The notes under the pieces are model-generated. The model was given only the letters and a program-made list of their open reading frames with translations, ran no database searches and was not told where the DNA came from. Source: Cyclobacteriaceae bacterium (GTDB taxonomy: Bacteria; Bacteroidota; Bacteroidia; Cytophagales; Cyclobacteriaceae). From it: a DNA stretch of 59,317 nucleotides. The position numbers were made by a program, and so were the translations under genes. Where the stretch lies: assembly GCA_012033595.1 (NCBI GenBank), contig JAAUQL010000026.1, positions 1 to 59,317 on the forward strand, read 5' to 3'. Below are positions 1-10,700 of this stretch, one piece after another (the stretch's first letter is position 1; each line of letters opens with the position of its first letter).

Positions 1-105
1 TCGGGACGACTGACCGGAATAGAGCGAAATCTCAAAATAGTTCAATTGGATTTGTTTGCCTTAAAAAAGGGGGGTGTTTTTCAAAATATCGAAAAATCAC
101 CTTAG
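1..105 (+). other. Open-frame fragment of unknown origin ahead of the truncated SusC
   Basis: The first 34 codons of the window stay open in frame 1 and end at a TAG (103-105). The predicted peptide is basic and hydrophobic and ends in VFQNIEKSP. I do not recognise it. It does not resemble the plug or early barrel of a SusC protein, which is what should precede the next gene, so it may be the tail of an unrelated gene joined here by an insertion, a deletion or an assembly join. A 34-codon open frame can also occur by chance. Confidence 0.2.
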
Positions 106-134
106 AACTCAATTTTAGACCCTTTTTTGCCTAA

Positions 135-1916
135 ATTGGAATTTGGTCGGATGACAATAATAAAAAATTAAATATTCAGCTAAAAGCAGATTATGAAATA
201 TTGGATGACCTCATTTTCGATGTGGCGTATTCATTCCAAAGTAATTCTGAACTTAGAAACAATTATGAGTCAAAAGAAAGCTTTGGAGGGGGACTCAACA
301 GGAATGGTTTGGCTACCAAAGAATCCAAAGATTTCTATAATCAACTACTGGAATCTACCCTGAGATGGAATGGTAATATATCAAATGGAACAATTGATGT
401 TGTTGGCGGATATTCGTATCAGGAATTTTATGAAGAAGGTTTCAGAGCTCAAGGTGGAGATTTTATCACAGATGCATTTGCATATAACAGGTTAAAAGCT
501 TCAAATGATTTTAAAACTGGTATTGGCGACGTAACCAGTTTTAAAAATACCAATAAGTTGATAGCATTTTTTGGCAGGGTTAATATGAGTTGGGATCAGA
601 CCTGGTTTTTATCTGTTAGCGGCAGAAGAGAAGGTAGTTCCAAATTTGGTACAGATAAAAAATGGGGGTTTTTCCCTGGAGCAAGTGGAGGAGTTGAACT
701 GGCCAATTTTATCAATAGCAGTAGCATCAACAACCTCAAATTTAGGGTGAGTTATGGCGAAGCCGGAAACAACCTTAAAGACAGTTATTTATCCCTAGTG
801 GTCGCGGAACCTGGTGATGATAGTTTTTATTATAATGGTGATTATGTACCGGCGTATGGTCCATTAAGAAATTCCAATCCAAACCTTGGGTGGGAAAGTA
901 AAAAAGAAATCAACATTGGGCTTGACTATTCCTTTTTCAATGATAAGGTATATGGTGCTATCGATTATTATTCGAGAAAAACCGAATCACTTCTTTGGCT
1001 TTTTGGCGTTCCTCAACCACCAAACTTAGCCTCACAAACATGGGCAAATGTAGGAGATTTGAGAAATTCCGGTCTTGAGTTTCTGGTAAACCTGAAAGCG
1101 GTAGATAATGGTTCATTTTCTTATATACCAACCTTAACAGCAACCTGGTACATAGAAAACAAAATTGTTTCCCTGTCAGATCCTGACAACGGATTTGTAT
1201 TTGGCGCAGGCAGAAACCTGGGTGGCATGGGTAGCCCGGGGCAAAATGACACCCCACTGGTGCATATCGAAGAAGGAGCACCTCTGGGACAGCTATGGGG
1301 CTGGAAATATGTAGGAATTTCTCCTACAGGCGAACTTCAATTAGAAGATATATCTGGTCCTGAAGGAAAACCTGATGGTGGTGTTGATGCTGATGACAGA
1401 ACAGTAATTGGAAACGGACTTCCCTCATTTGAAATAGGATTTGGGAATAGCGTGAGATGGAATAATTGGGATGCTAATGTCTTCTTCAGAGGAGTATTTG
1501 GACATGATCTGATCAACTCTATGAGAGCGTTCTATGAAGTGCCAGCAGCGATCAGATCCTACAATGTTGTTTCTACTGCAAGGGATATGAAAAATCCTGA
1601 TACCGGGGCTTATTTAAATTCGCCCGACGGAAAACTAAGTGATCTGTATGTGGAAAATGCAGACTTTTTCAAACTGGAGAACTTAAGTATTGGATATAAT
1701 CTAAAAGTCCCCTCTGGCTCAGCCATAAATAATGTCAGGTTTTATTTTGCTGCAAACAACCTTTTTGTGATCACCGGTTACAAAGGAACCGACCCCGAAG
1801 TAAGATATGGCGATTCGGAGGATGATAATAACCCATTAGTCCCCGGTGTAGATCGAAGAGATACGTGGTATATGACCAGATCGTTTTCACTTGGAGTAAG
1901 TCTGGGTTTTAATTAA
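135..1916 (+). CDS. SusC/RagA-family TonB-dependent receptor, C-terminal portion (N-terminus missing)
   Basis: This is the outer-membrane beta-barrel of a SusC-type receptor that imports oligosaccharides or peptides with its SusD lipoprotein. About 593 codons remain of the roughly 1000 usual for the family. Visible features are alternating aromatic barrel strands, the NPNLGWE segment, the late GLPSFEIGFGNS stretch and the closing NNLFVITGYKGTDPEV motif typical of SusC C-termini, ending in a short strand. SusC-like sequence can be read back to codon 135 (SDDNNKKLNIQLKADYE), but a TAA sits at 132-134 and there is no plausible start or signal peptide. The signal sequence, carboxypeptidase-regulatory-like domain and plug are therefore absent. 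The susD gene follows 20 bp downstream. The copy as shown cannot make a working receptor; a rearrangement or an assembly join at about position 134 would explain it. Confidence 0.88.
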   Translation: MGIWSDDNNKKLNIQLKADYEILDDLIFDVAYSFQSNSELRNNYESKESFGGGLNRNGLATKESKDFYNQLLESTLRWNGNISNGTIDVVGGYSYQEFYEEGFRAQGGDFITDAFAYNRLKASNDFKTGIGDVTSFKNTNKLIAFFGRVNMSWDQTWFLSVSGRREGSSKFGTDKKWGFFPGASGGVELANFINSSSINNLKFRVSYGEAGNNLKDSYLSLVVAEPGDDSFYYNGDYVPAYGPLRNSNPNLGWESKKEINIGLDYSFFNDKVYGAIDYYSRKTESLLWLFGVPQPPNLASQTWANVGDLRNSGLEFLVNLKAVDNGSFSYIPTLTATWYIENKIVSLSDPDNGFVFGAGRNLGGMGSPGQNDTPLVHIEEGAPLGQLWGWKYVGISPTGELQLEDISGPEGKPDGGVDADDRTVIGNGLPSFEIGFGNSVRWNNWDANVFFRGVFGHDLINSMRAFYEVPAAIRSYNVVSTARDMKNPDTGAYLNSPDGKLSDLYVENADFFKLENLSIGYNLKVPSGSAINNVRFYFAANNLFVITGYKGTDPEVRYGDSEDDNNPLVPGVDRRDTWYMTRSFSLGVSLGFN

Positions 1917-1936
1917 TTGATGAAATAAACATTATT

Positions 1937-3613
1937 ATGATGAAAAGAATAAATATAATAGGGAAACTGATACTTGTCAGTTTGTTTGTGACGACCTTTT
2001 CACCGTCATGTACAAATCTGGACGAAGAGCTTTATGATGTGGTGATACCGGAGGATTTCCTCAAAGGTGAGGAACAATATGTGGCGTACCTCGGACAGGC
2101 CTATACCAAGTTGAAAGATTATGGAACAGGGGGGCATATGCAATTGAGCCAAGGATCAGCTGATCAGGGAGTTTATCCAACTCGTGGAACGGACTGGAAT
2201 GATGGGGGCGTGCACCGAAGAAGGCAAATGCATACCTGGACGTTTGAAGATACAGGAGGAACCTGGGATCTTGCATTTAGTGGTATTTCTGATTGCAACC
2301 GTCTAACGGAAAGCTATCTCGTACTTATTGAGGATGGTTTGATTGATGTGGAAGTGGCCAACAGATTTATAGGTGAATTGGCAGGTTTACGTGCTTTTTT
2401 CTATTACCTGTTAATTGATGCCTATGGTAATGTGCCCATTGTAACTGAATTTTCAACAGCAGATCCTGCACCTGCAACCAAAAGCCGCAAAGAAGTGTTT
2501 GATTTTATTATCGCTCAACTAGATGAGTGGGCACCAAAATTAGAAGTTGAAGTTGGTGGAGCAGCCTATGGTCGTGTCAATTATTGGACAGCCAAAGCTA
2601 TTGAAGCCAAAATGCACCTGAATGCTGAGGTGTGGTCCGGAACGGCAAACTGGGATGGTGTCATCGCCGCTTGTGATGAAATAATCAATTCAGGTAAGTT
2701 TAACCTCGAAGCGAATTTTTTCACAAATTTTGATGTGGAGAATGGAGTATCTAAAGAGTTTATTTTTGCCATTCCTTACGATAAGGTATTTTTCAAAGGC
2801 TTTAATTTGTCTTTTCATACCTTGCACTATGGCAACAGAGATACCTATAATCTGACAGGAAATCCATGGAATGGCTTTTGCACCATGGAGGAATTTTATA
2901 ATTCTTTTGATGACAAAGATTTGAGAAAAGGTGAGCCTGGAACATTGGATGGCCCTGCCACCAAACGAGGTACCTTTTTGGTTGGGTATCAGTACAAGCT
3001 TAATGGCGAGCTGGTTATAGATGATGCTGATGGAAGCAAAGACCCGGATGGCCCACCTGTTAATTTTATGCCAAACCTTAGTACCATAGGTCCAAATACA
3101 CTACGACAAGAAGGTGCTCGTGTAGGTAAATGGGAATTTGAAATTGGAGGTACGGACAATATGAGCAATGATTTTGCAGTATTCAGATACGCCGATATTC
3201 TCCTGATGAAAGCAGAAGCTATTTGGAGAAAAACTGGTAATCCGGCAGATGCAACAGCACTTGCATTGGTCAACCAGGTAAGAACCACACACGGCGGAAA
3301 TGAAATAGGGTTGTTGACAACTTTAGATGGTCCTATTAGCTTTAAAATTGAAGAAGGTTCTGTAGCAGGTGGCGAGTTGCTAAATGAAAGAGGGCGTGAG
3401 CTTGCTTTTGAAATGCATCGTCGACAGGATCTTATCAGATGGGGTGTTTTTGGTGAAGTGGCAAAATGGTCACCGCCCACTGGTGTAAGTGATGATAAAC
3501 CATTTAATTCGGATCCAACAAGAACCATATTTGCGATTCCACGGAATCAACTGGAAAACAATAGAAATCTTATTCAAAACCCCGGATATACATCTGCCGG
3601 TGCCGGAGGTTGA
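1937..3613 (+). CDS. SusD/RagB-family nutrient-binding outer-membrane lipoprotein
   Basis: Surface glycan- or peptide-binding partner of the SusC receptor just upstream. The 558-residue product starts with a lipoprotein signal (hydrophobic stretch followed by SPSC at about residue 25) and has the SusD pattern: the helical TPR-like region with FIGELAGLRAFFYYLLIDAYGNVPIV near residue 150, the ADILLMKAEAIWR segment near 420, and the late motif LLNERGRELAFEMHRRQDLIRWG near 485. Start is the first of two ATGs, 20 bp after the susC stop, so the pair is cotranscribed. The ending with NPGY is typical of the family. A strong terminator follows. The substrate cannot be read from sequence. Confidence 0.93.
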   Translation: MMKRINIIGKLILVSLFVTTFSPSCTNLDEELYDVVIPEDFLKGEEQYVAYLGQAYTKLKDYGTGGHMQLSQGSADQGVYPTRGTDWNDGGVHRRRQMHTWTFEDTGGTWDLAFSGISDCNRLTESYLVLIEDGLIDVEVANRFIGELAGLRAFFYYLLIDAYGNVPIVTEFSTADPAPATKSRKEVFDFIIAQLDEWAPKLEVEVGGAAYGRVNYWTAKAIEAKMHLNAEVWSGTANWDGVIAACDEIINSGKFNLEANFFTNFDVENGVSKEFIFAIPYDKVFFKGFNLSFHTLHYGNRDTYNLTGNPWNGFCTMEEFYNSFDDKDLRKGEPGTLDGPATKRGTFLVGYQYKLNGELVIDDADGSKDPDGPPVNFMPNLSTIGPNTLRQEGARVGKWEFEIGGTDNMSNDFAVFRYADILLMKAEAIWRKTGNPADATALALVNQVRTTHGGNEIGLLTTLDGPISFKIEEGSVAGGELLNERGRELAFEMHRRQDLIRWGVFGEVAKWSPPTGVSDDKPFNSDPTRTIFAIPRNQLENNRNLIQNPGYTSAGAGG

Positions 3614-3634
3614 TATGTAATTATCCATTCAGTA

Positions 3635-3672
3635 AAAAAAGAAAGCAAGTTTTTTCACTTGCTTTCTTTTTT
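3635..3672 (+). terminator. Rho-independent-type terminator after susD
   Basis: A perfect 16-bp stem (AAAAAAGAAAGCAAGT at 3635-3650 paired with 3657-3672) around a 6-nt loop, ending in a T run, lies 20 bp after the susD stop. It closes the first susCD transcript. Confidence 0.8.
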
Positions 3673-3786
3673 ATTATACAAAATCATCCCGACAATACTA
3701 AATTGCCAGCTACCGTCTGAATTAAATTCAGATATCTCGATTTTGAATAAAATTGTATTATTAAAGCATTTTAAATTAAACAGGAA

Positions 3787-4398
3787 TTGAGACCTATTAT
3801 CAATTTTACCATCATACTTTTTATTTTTATTTCATTAAGTTATTGCAGCCAAAAGTCTAAATATCAAGCAATGGTTGATAAAGGATTGGAAAGCGGCATT
3901 AGAAATGACACTATTTTTTTGGGGCTTTATCTTGGCATGCCAGCCAAAGATTTTTATGAAACATGCTGGAGATTGAATCAGGAGGGCATTTTGATGGCAG
4001 GAGCAGGCAACTCTTCGGTACTTTATGAAATGAAAGAAGATTTTAAATCGGAGGTGGAAATCAATTTTTATCCAACCTTTTACAATGATGTTATTTACGA
4101 AATGCCCGTCAAATTCAAATACAAAGCGTGGGCTCCCTGGAATAAACAATACTCAGGAGATAGCCTGCAAACGGAAGTGTTAAGACAATACAATGCATGG
4201 TATGGAGGGGGTTTTATGGAAATAAAACATAAGACCAAAGGCAAGGCGTTTGTAAAGGTAGATGGCAACCGGCGCATCAGCATCTACCGCGATGGAAGTG
4301 CAGATGGAACCGTTTGGGTTTTGTACACCGACCTGTCTGTAGATAAAGATGCGAAAGTGGAAATGGAAGAAGAAACTGCGGATAAGAATAAGAACTAA
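3787..4398 (+). CDS. Small predicted lipoprotein of unknown function
   Basis: A 203-residue protein with an N-terminal hydrophobic segment ending in LSYC (Cys at about residue 19), a plausible lipobox. The rest is a soluble, aromatic-rich domain with a charged tail rich in Glu, Asp and Lys. I do not recognise the family. The start chosen is TTG at 3787, because the only in-frame codons before it follow a TAA at 3772-3774 and include no ATG; a weak start and a missed upstream frameshift are both possible. The stop codon is followed immediately by the GTG of the next gene, so the two are probably translationally coupled. It sits between a SusCD pair and two FG-GAP lipoproteins and may belong to the same surface system. 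Confidence 0.7.
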   Translation: MRPIINFTIILFIFISLSYCSQKSKYQAMVDKGLESGIRNDTIFLGLYLGMPAKDFYETCWRLNQEGILMAGAGNSSVLYEMKEDFKSEVEINFYPTFYNDVIYEMPVKFKYKAWAPWNKQYSGDSLQTEVLRQYNAWYGGGFMEIKHKTKGKAFVKVDGNRRISIYRDGSADGTVWVLYTDLSVDKDAKVEMEEETADKNKN

Positions 4399-7300
4399 GT
4401 GAAAATATACAACTCTATATTGGCCGGATGTTTTATGGCCATTGCAGCTATTTTTTGTGGCTGTTCACCTGAAAAGCAAGGAAAACTTACCTTATTCAGC
4501 CTCACCGAGCCATCTGCTACGGGTGTGGATTTCGTGAACAAGCTGGACTTTATGGGCAAATTTAATATCTATACCTATCGCAATTTTTATAATGGCGGTG
4601 GTGTAGGCCTGGCAGATATCAACAATGACGGTTTGCTCGATATTTATTTTATCTCCAATATGGAGGAAAACCGCCTATATCTTAATAAAGGCAACTTCGT
4701 CTTTGAAGATATCACGCAATCAAGCAGCACTGCCGGAACCAAAGGATGGTCTACAGGAGTAAGTATGGCCGATGTGAACGGTGATGGATGGATTGATATC
4801 TATGTATGCAACTCTGGTGAAATAGAGGGAGACGACAAGCGCAATGAGCTTTTTATAAACAATGGCGACCTCACCTTTACAGAAAGTGCTGCCCAATATG
4901 GCCTGGACGATCCGGGTTATTCCATCCACGGGGCATTTTTTGATTATGACAAAGACAATGACCTCGATTTGTACCTTGGCAACAATTCGTACAAGGCAAT
5001 TGGGAGTTTCGACCTTAAAAAAAATAAACGATTTGAAAGAGATTCAATCGGGGCTGATAAACTATTCCGAAACGATGGCGATCATTTTACGGATGTCAGT
5101 GAACAAGCCGGGATTTACGGCAGCATCATAGGGTTTACCTTAGGCATTACCGTCGGGGATATCAATTTGGACGGATGGCAGGATATGTATTTATCCAATG
5201 ATTTTTTCGAGCGGGATTATATATATATCAATCAGAAAGACGGCACCTTTCGCGAAGAATTGACAGAACATATGAGATCTATTAGTGCGGCCTCTATGGG
5301 GGCAGATATCGGTGATATCAATAACGACATGTATCCGGATATTTTTGTGACCGATATGTTGCCACAATCAGATGCGCGCATGAAAACCGTAACCACCTTC
5401 GAAAATTGGGATACCTACAAAGAAAATCTCGATAATGATTATTATCACCAGTTTACCAGAAACATGCTCCATCTCAACAATGGTGATGGTACCTTTAGCG
5501 AAATTGGCAGGTTGGCAGGTGTGCAATCGACCGACTGGAGTTGGGGTGCGCTCATATTTGATATGGACAATGATGGAAAAAAAGATCTGTTTGTGGCCAA
5601 TGGCATCTTTCAGGACCTCACAGACCAGGACTATTTGCAGTATTTTACCAATCCGGAGGTGGTGAAAACAATTGTGAAAGGCAAAGATGTTGATTACAAC
5701 AAATTGATTTCTGCCATCCCATCTATGAAAATCCCAAATTTTGCTTTTCAGAACCAGGACGATTTCCATTTTGAAAATATGGCTAAAAATTGGGGGCTGG
5801 ATGAACCCAGTTTTTCCAATGGTTCTGCTTATGGCGACCTGGACAACGATGGCGATTACGACCTGGTAGTGAATAATGTGAACATGCCAGCATTTGTATT
5901 TCAAAACAATTCGAATCAAATCAACCATAACAATGCCTTTATCAGGCTTAGACTGCATGGCCTTGGACACAATACCTTTGCAATAGGTGCCAAAGTGATC
6001 GCCAGGGTAAACGGGGTCTCCTACTACATAGAGCAAATGCCCATCCGCGGTTACCAATCTACCATTGACCATAATCTCTCACTAGGCATCGGGGCTGCTT
6101 CAGTCATCGATTCCCTAATTATTGTGTGGCCTGATGGCAGAATGACCCTTGAACAAAGCCTGGCTGTAAACCAGACCCTCGATTTTTCGAATGAAACGGC
6201 CGGAGAACCATTCACTTTTATTAAGCCCAGGGAGTACACGCCATTGTTTAGGGATGCTACCGGTAAATCTCCCATTGATTTTGTTCATGTAGAAAATGAA
6301 TTTATTGACTTTAAAAGAGACAAACTTATCTACCATATGATCTCGACCGAAGGGCCCAAAATGTGCAAAGGAGATGTAAATGGCGATGGATTGGAAGATT
6401 TTTATATCGGTGGGGCAAAAGATAGTTCTGGCGCATTGATGATCCAACAGGCAAACGGAGCCTTTAAAAAGTCAAATACCCAACTATTTGAAATGGATGC
6501 GCTTAGTGAAGATACCGACGCCGTATTTTTTGATGCAGACCAGGACGGAGACCTCGACTTGTACGTATGCAGTGGCAGCATAGAGCTGCCCAATAGCTCC
6601 TCGGGTCTTATAGACAGACTTTATATCAACAACGGTAGCGGGATTTTTTCTAAATCTGATCAGATTCTTCCTACTTATAATTTCGAAAGTACTTCCTGTG
6701 TGCGACCTTATGACTATGATGGCGATGGCGACCTCGATCTGTTTATTGGTGTCAGAAGTAAACCTTTTTACTATGGCCTCCCGGTAAGTGGGTATATATT
6801 GAATAATGATGGCCTGGGCAAATATACGGATGTCACTCCCAAAGTAGCCCCCGGACTCAGTAAGTTAGGGATGATTACCGACGCTGCCTGGGCTGATATA
6901 GACGGCGATAGTGACGACGACATCATTATCGTAGGTGAATACATGCCGCTGACCATCATGGTGAATGAGGATGGAAAATTCGTGAACAAAACCAATGATT
7001 TTAGACTAGATACTACCAATGGCTGGTGGAACACCCTCACCATAGACGACCTTGATGGCGATGGCGATATTGATTTTGTTGCCGGCAATCATGGGCTTAA
7101 TTCTGTTTTTCGCGGCAGCAGATCAGAACCAGTGCAGATGTACGTCAGCGATTTTGATCTAAACGGATCCATCGATCAGGTCATTTGTACCTATAAAAGC
7201 GGCATTTCTTATCCACTGGTGTTGAAGCACGATTTGGTAGCTCAACTTCCGGGGCTCAACAGCAAATACATGAATTATAAAAAATTTATGTATCAGACCA

Positions 7301-7724
7301 TTGATAGCATTTTTACCCCTGATCAGCTTGAAAGTGCTTTAATACTAAATGCTTATGAATTCAGAACTTCCCTTGGTATCAACAATGGAGATGGTACATT
7401 CACGCTGAAAGCATTACCTCTGGAAGCTCAGTTGAGCCCGGTATATGCCATTTCTATAGATGATTATGACAAGGATGGTTTAAGGACATTGTACTGACTG
7501 GCAATCTGCACAATGTAAAGCCCGAGGTAGGCCGCTATGACGCAAGCTATGGTGCATTTCTAAAAGGTATGGGCGATGGCGAGTTTGTAGCGTTGCCGGC
7601 CAAGGAAACGGGTATGACAATATCTGGAGAAGGACGAGACATCATATCTTTAAATACCAGGGAAGGCAAAAAAATGTTGGTGGCCAGAAACAACGATCAA
7701 ATACTGGTTTTTGACATTGAATAG
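4399..7724 (+). CDS. FG-GAP/VCBS-repeat ASPIC/UnbV (CRTAC1-like) lipoprotein, interrupted by one frameshift
   Basis: A large secreted protein of calcium-binding-like FG-GAP/VCBS repeats. The DxNxDGxxD-type loops recur throughout (for example DINNDGLLDIYF near residue 73 and DVNGDGWIDIYV near 126), consistent with a beta-propeller. An ASPIC/UnbV-like segment lies in the middle (about 520-600, with VWPDG). The start is GTG; the signal ends in a lipobox (FCGC, near residue 22). The frame breaks near 7480: as read, it stops at 7497 with DGLRTLY. One extra base in GGTTTA restores DGFKDIVLTGNLHNV and continues to a TAG at 7722-7724, giving the same C-terminal layout as the paralogue downstream (GRYDASYG versus GRYDAGYG). 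Proteins of this type commonly sit near SusCD pairs in Bacteroidota; their substrate is unknown. Confidence 0.85.
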
Positions 7725-7759
7725 GCTTGCACTTTAAATCGAAATTCACAGGAGAAATA

Positions 7760-10700
7760 ATGCTTAGACACTATTTGAACCAGGTTTTTCTCTTTTCACT
7801 GGTTTTTGCTTTAAATGCTTGCGGAGCCAGGGAAGAAGCCCCAAAATCATTATTTACATTGCTTGATCCTGCCAAAACCCATGTTTTATTTTCCAATGAT
7901 CTCAGTGAAACCGAAGCATTTAATATAGTCGAATACCTCAATTACTACAATGGGGCCGGCGTGGCCGCTGGCGATATCAATAACGATGGATTGATCGACC
8001 TCTATTTTGCAGCCAATCAATTGTCGAATAGGCTTTTTATAAACAAGGGTAATCTGAAATTCAGGGATATCACCGAGTCTGCCGGGGTAGCGTGCCCGGG
8101 CGATTGGAAAACCGGAGTATCCATGGCCGATGTTAATGGCGATGGCTTGCTCGACATCTACGTGTCGCAAGTAGGCGATTATAAAACAGTGCAAGGTGAA
8201 AACCATCTGTACATCAATAATGGGGATGAAACTTTTACAGATCGTGCAAAAGAGTTTGGATTGCAATTCAAAGGATTTTCCACGCAAAGCCTCTTTTTTG
8301 ATTATGACAATGATGGAGACTTGGATATGTTCTTGCTCAATCACGCTGTCCATACCAGGGCATCCTACGGTCAGGCGGCCATAGTACGCTATTCTCGCGA
8401 TTTGCACATGGGCGACCGTCTTTTTGAACAGGTGAATAAGGATGGCCAACCCTATTTCGTAAATGTTACGGAGCGATCTGGCATCTTTAGCAGCCGGATC
8501 GGCTATGGTCTCGGAGTGGCGGCAGGTGACATTAATAATGACGGCTTCATCGATCTGTACATTTCCAACGATTTTCATGAAAATGACTACCTGTATTTCA
8601 ACAACGGCGATGGCACTTTTACCGAAAAAATACGGATGGCCATAGGCCACACAAGCAAATCGTCTATGGGCAATGATATGGCTGATTTCAACAATGACGG
8701 TTTGCTGGATATTTTTTCGCTCGACATGCTGCCCGAAGATGAAACCATTCTGAAAAAATCTGCCGGAGAAGAATTGATGGAAGTATTTGATATGAAAGAA
8801 GACCTGGGCTATTTTTATCAGCTTACCAGAAACTGCCTTCAGCTCAACCGCGGCAATGGGGTGTTTAGCGAAATAGCCCTTTTCTCCGGTGTGTATGCCA
8901 CGGATTGGAGTTGGGCGCCTTTGTTTTTTGATGCCGATAATGATGGCTACAAAGATCTTTTTGTCACCAACGGGATACCAAATAGACCCAATGACCTGGA
9001 TTATCTTCAGTTTATCGAAGACCACACCGATGCCATCAACACCTTGGGCGAAGGGCGAATATCAAATGCCACGCTTATTGAAATAATGCCTTCACAGCCA
9101 CTCGCAAACTATGCTTACAAAAACAATAAAGACTTGACTTTTACTAATTTGGCTGCCGAGTGGGGGCTTGACAAAAAGGGATATTCCAATGGTTTCGTCT
9201 ATGCTGACCTCGACAACGACGGAGATCTGGATCTGGTGATCAACAATGTGAATGACAATTGCTCCATTTATCGCAACAATGCCGAAATGCTGACTAAGAA
9301 TAATTTTCTTAAAGTGCGTCTAAAGGGCAACCAGGGGAATTTGTTTGGTATTGGTGCACGGGTAGAATTGTTTACTACAGGTCAATTGCAGGTTCAGCAG
9401 CTTATGCCGGCGCGCGGTTCTATGTCGAGTGTGGATCCTGTTTTGAATTTTGGCCTTGGAAATGTAAACACCGTTGATAGCCTGGTGGTAGTGTGGCCGG
9501 GGGGCAAGAAACAATCCCTGACGGAAATAAAGGCTAATACGACTGTGGAAGTGCGTAATGTTGATGCCAAAACACCTGAAAAAGCAAAAATTTCCAACTC
9601 CCCTGGTTTGCTTTTTACCGATGTCACAGACAGCATTCAGGGTCATTTTACCCATACCGAATATTCCTTTTCGGATTTTGTAACGCAACCGCTTTTGCCA
9701 CACAAATTGTCTGCTCAGGGTCCAAAAATGGCGGTTGGCGACGTGAATGGGGATGGGCTCGACGATGTGTACCTGTGTGGAGGGGCTGGTCAGGCAGGAG
9801 CCTTGTTTGTTCAGATTAAGGATGGAGATTTTGTGAATGTGCCTCAGAAGAGTTTTGAATCGCAGTCGGAGGGGGAAGAAATAGATGCCGAATTGTTTGA
9901 TGCAGATGGCGACGGTGATCTCGATTTGTATATAGCGCGGGGCAGTACAGAGTTTGAAGCGGGTTCTACTTTGCTCCAGGACTTATTTTATGAAAATGAT
10001 GGCCGGGGAAATTTTAAATTATTGCGTACATCAAATCCACCACCCGCAGTATATTCATCGTGTGTGAGTGTAGCGGATTTTGACCAGGATGGTGACCAGG
10101 ACATATTTGTAGGAGGTCGCCCAACGCTCAAAAATTACGGCCAATCAGGACAGTGCCAGTTGCTTGTAAATGATGGTTCCGGGGTTTTCACGGACAAGGC
10201 TAACGCAATGGGATCTTCGTTTCAATATCCGGGGATGGTGACCGATGGTCTTTGGGTCGATATAGATACAGATGGCAGACCGGAACTTGCCGTGGTAGGG
10301 GAGTGGATGGGGATTAAAATATTCGAATATGAGAATGGCAAAATGGATGATATCGCCGAAAGGATGGGGCTGGCTCAGCATGACGGCTGGTGGAATACCA
10401 TTTCGGCTGGCGATATCGACCATGATGGCGATATAGATTTGGTAGTTGGAAACCTTGGTCAAAATGCCAAAATCACTGCCACACCCATGCAACCCGCCAA
10501 ATTGTATGTCAAAGATTTTGATGCCAACGGCAAAACCGATCCTATTATTAGCTTTTACAAAAATGGAGAAAGCATACCATTTGCTACCCGGGACGATATT
10601 ATCGCGCAGATTCCCTCTCTTAAAAATAAATTTCCAACGTACGAAAGCTATGCCGGGGTTCGCGCTGTCGAAGAAATTTTTACGCCTGCACAGTTGGCTG

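Noticed and set aside
7886-9025. Long open frame of 379 codons on the minus strand inside the intact FG-GAP gene
   Set aside because: It mirrors the Asp/Gly-rich repeat codons of the real gene (GAT and GGC read as ATC and GCC). It has no recognisable motif, and similar antisense frames occur in the frameshifted paralogue.
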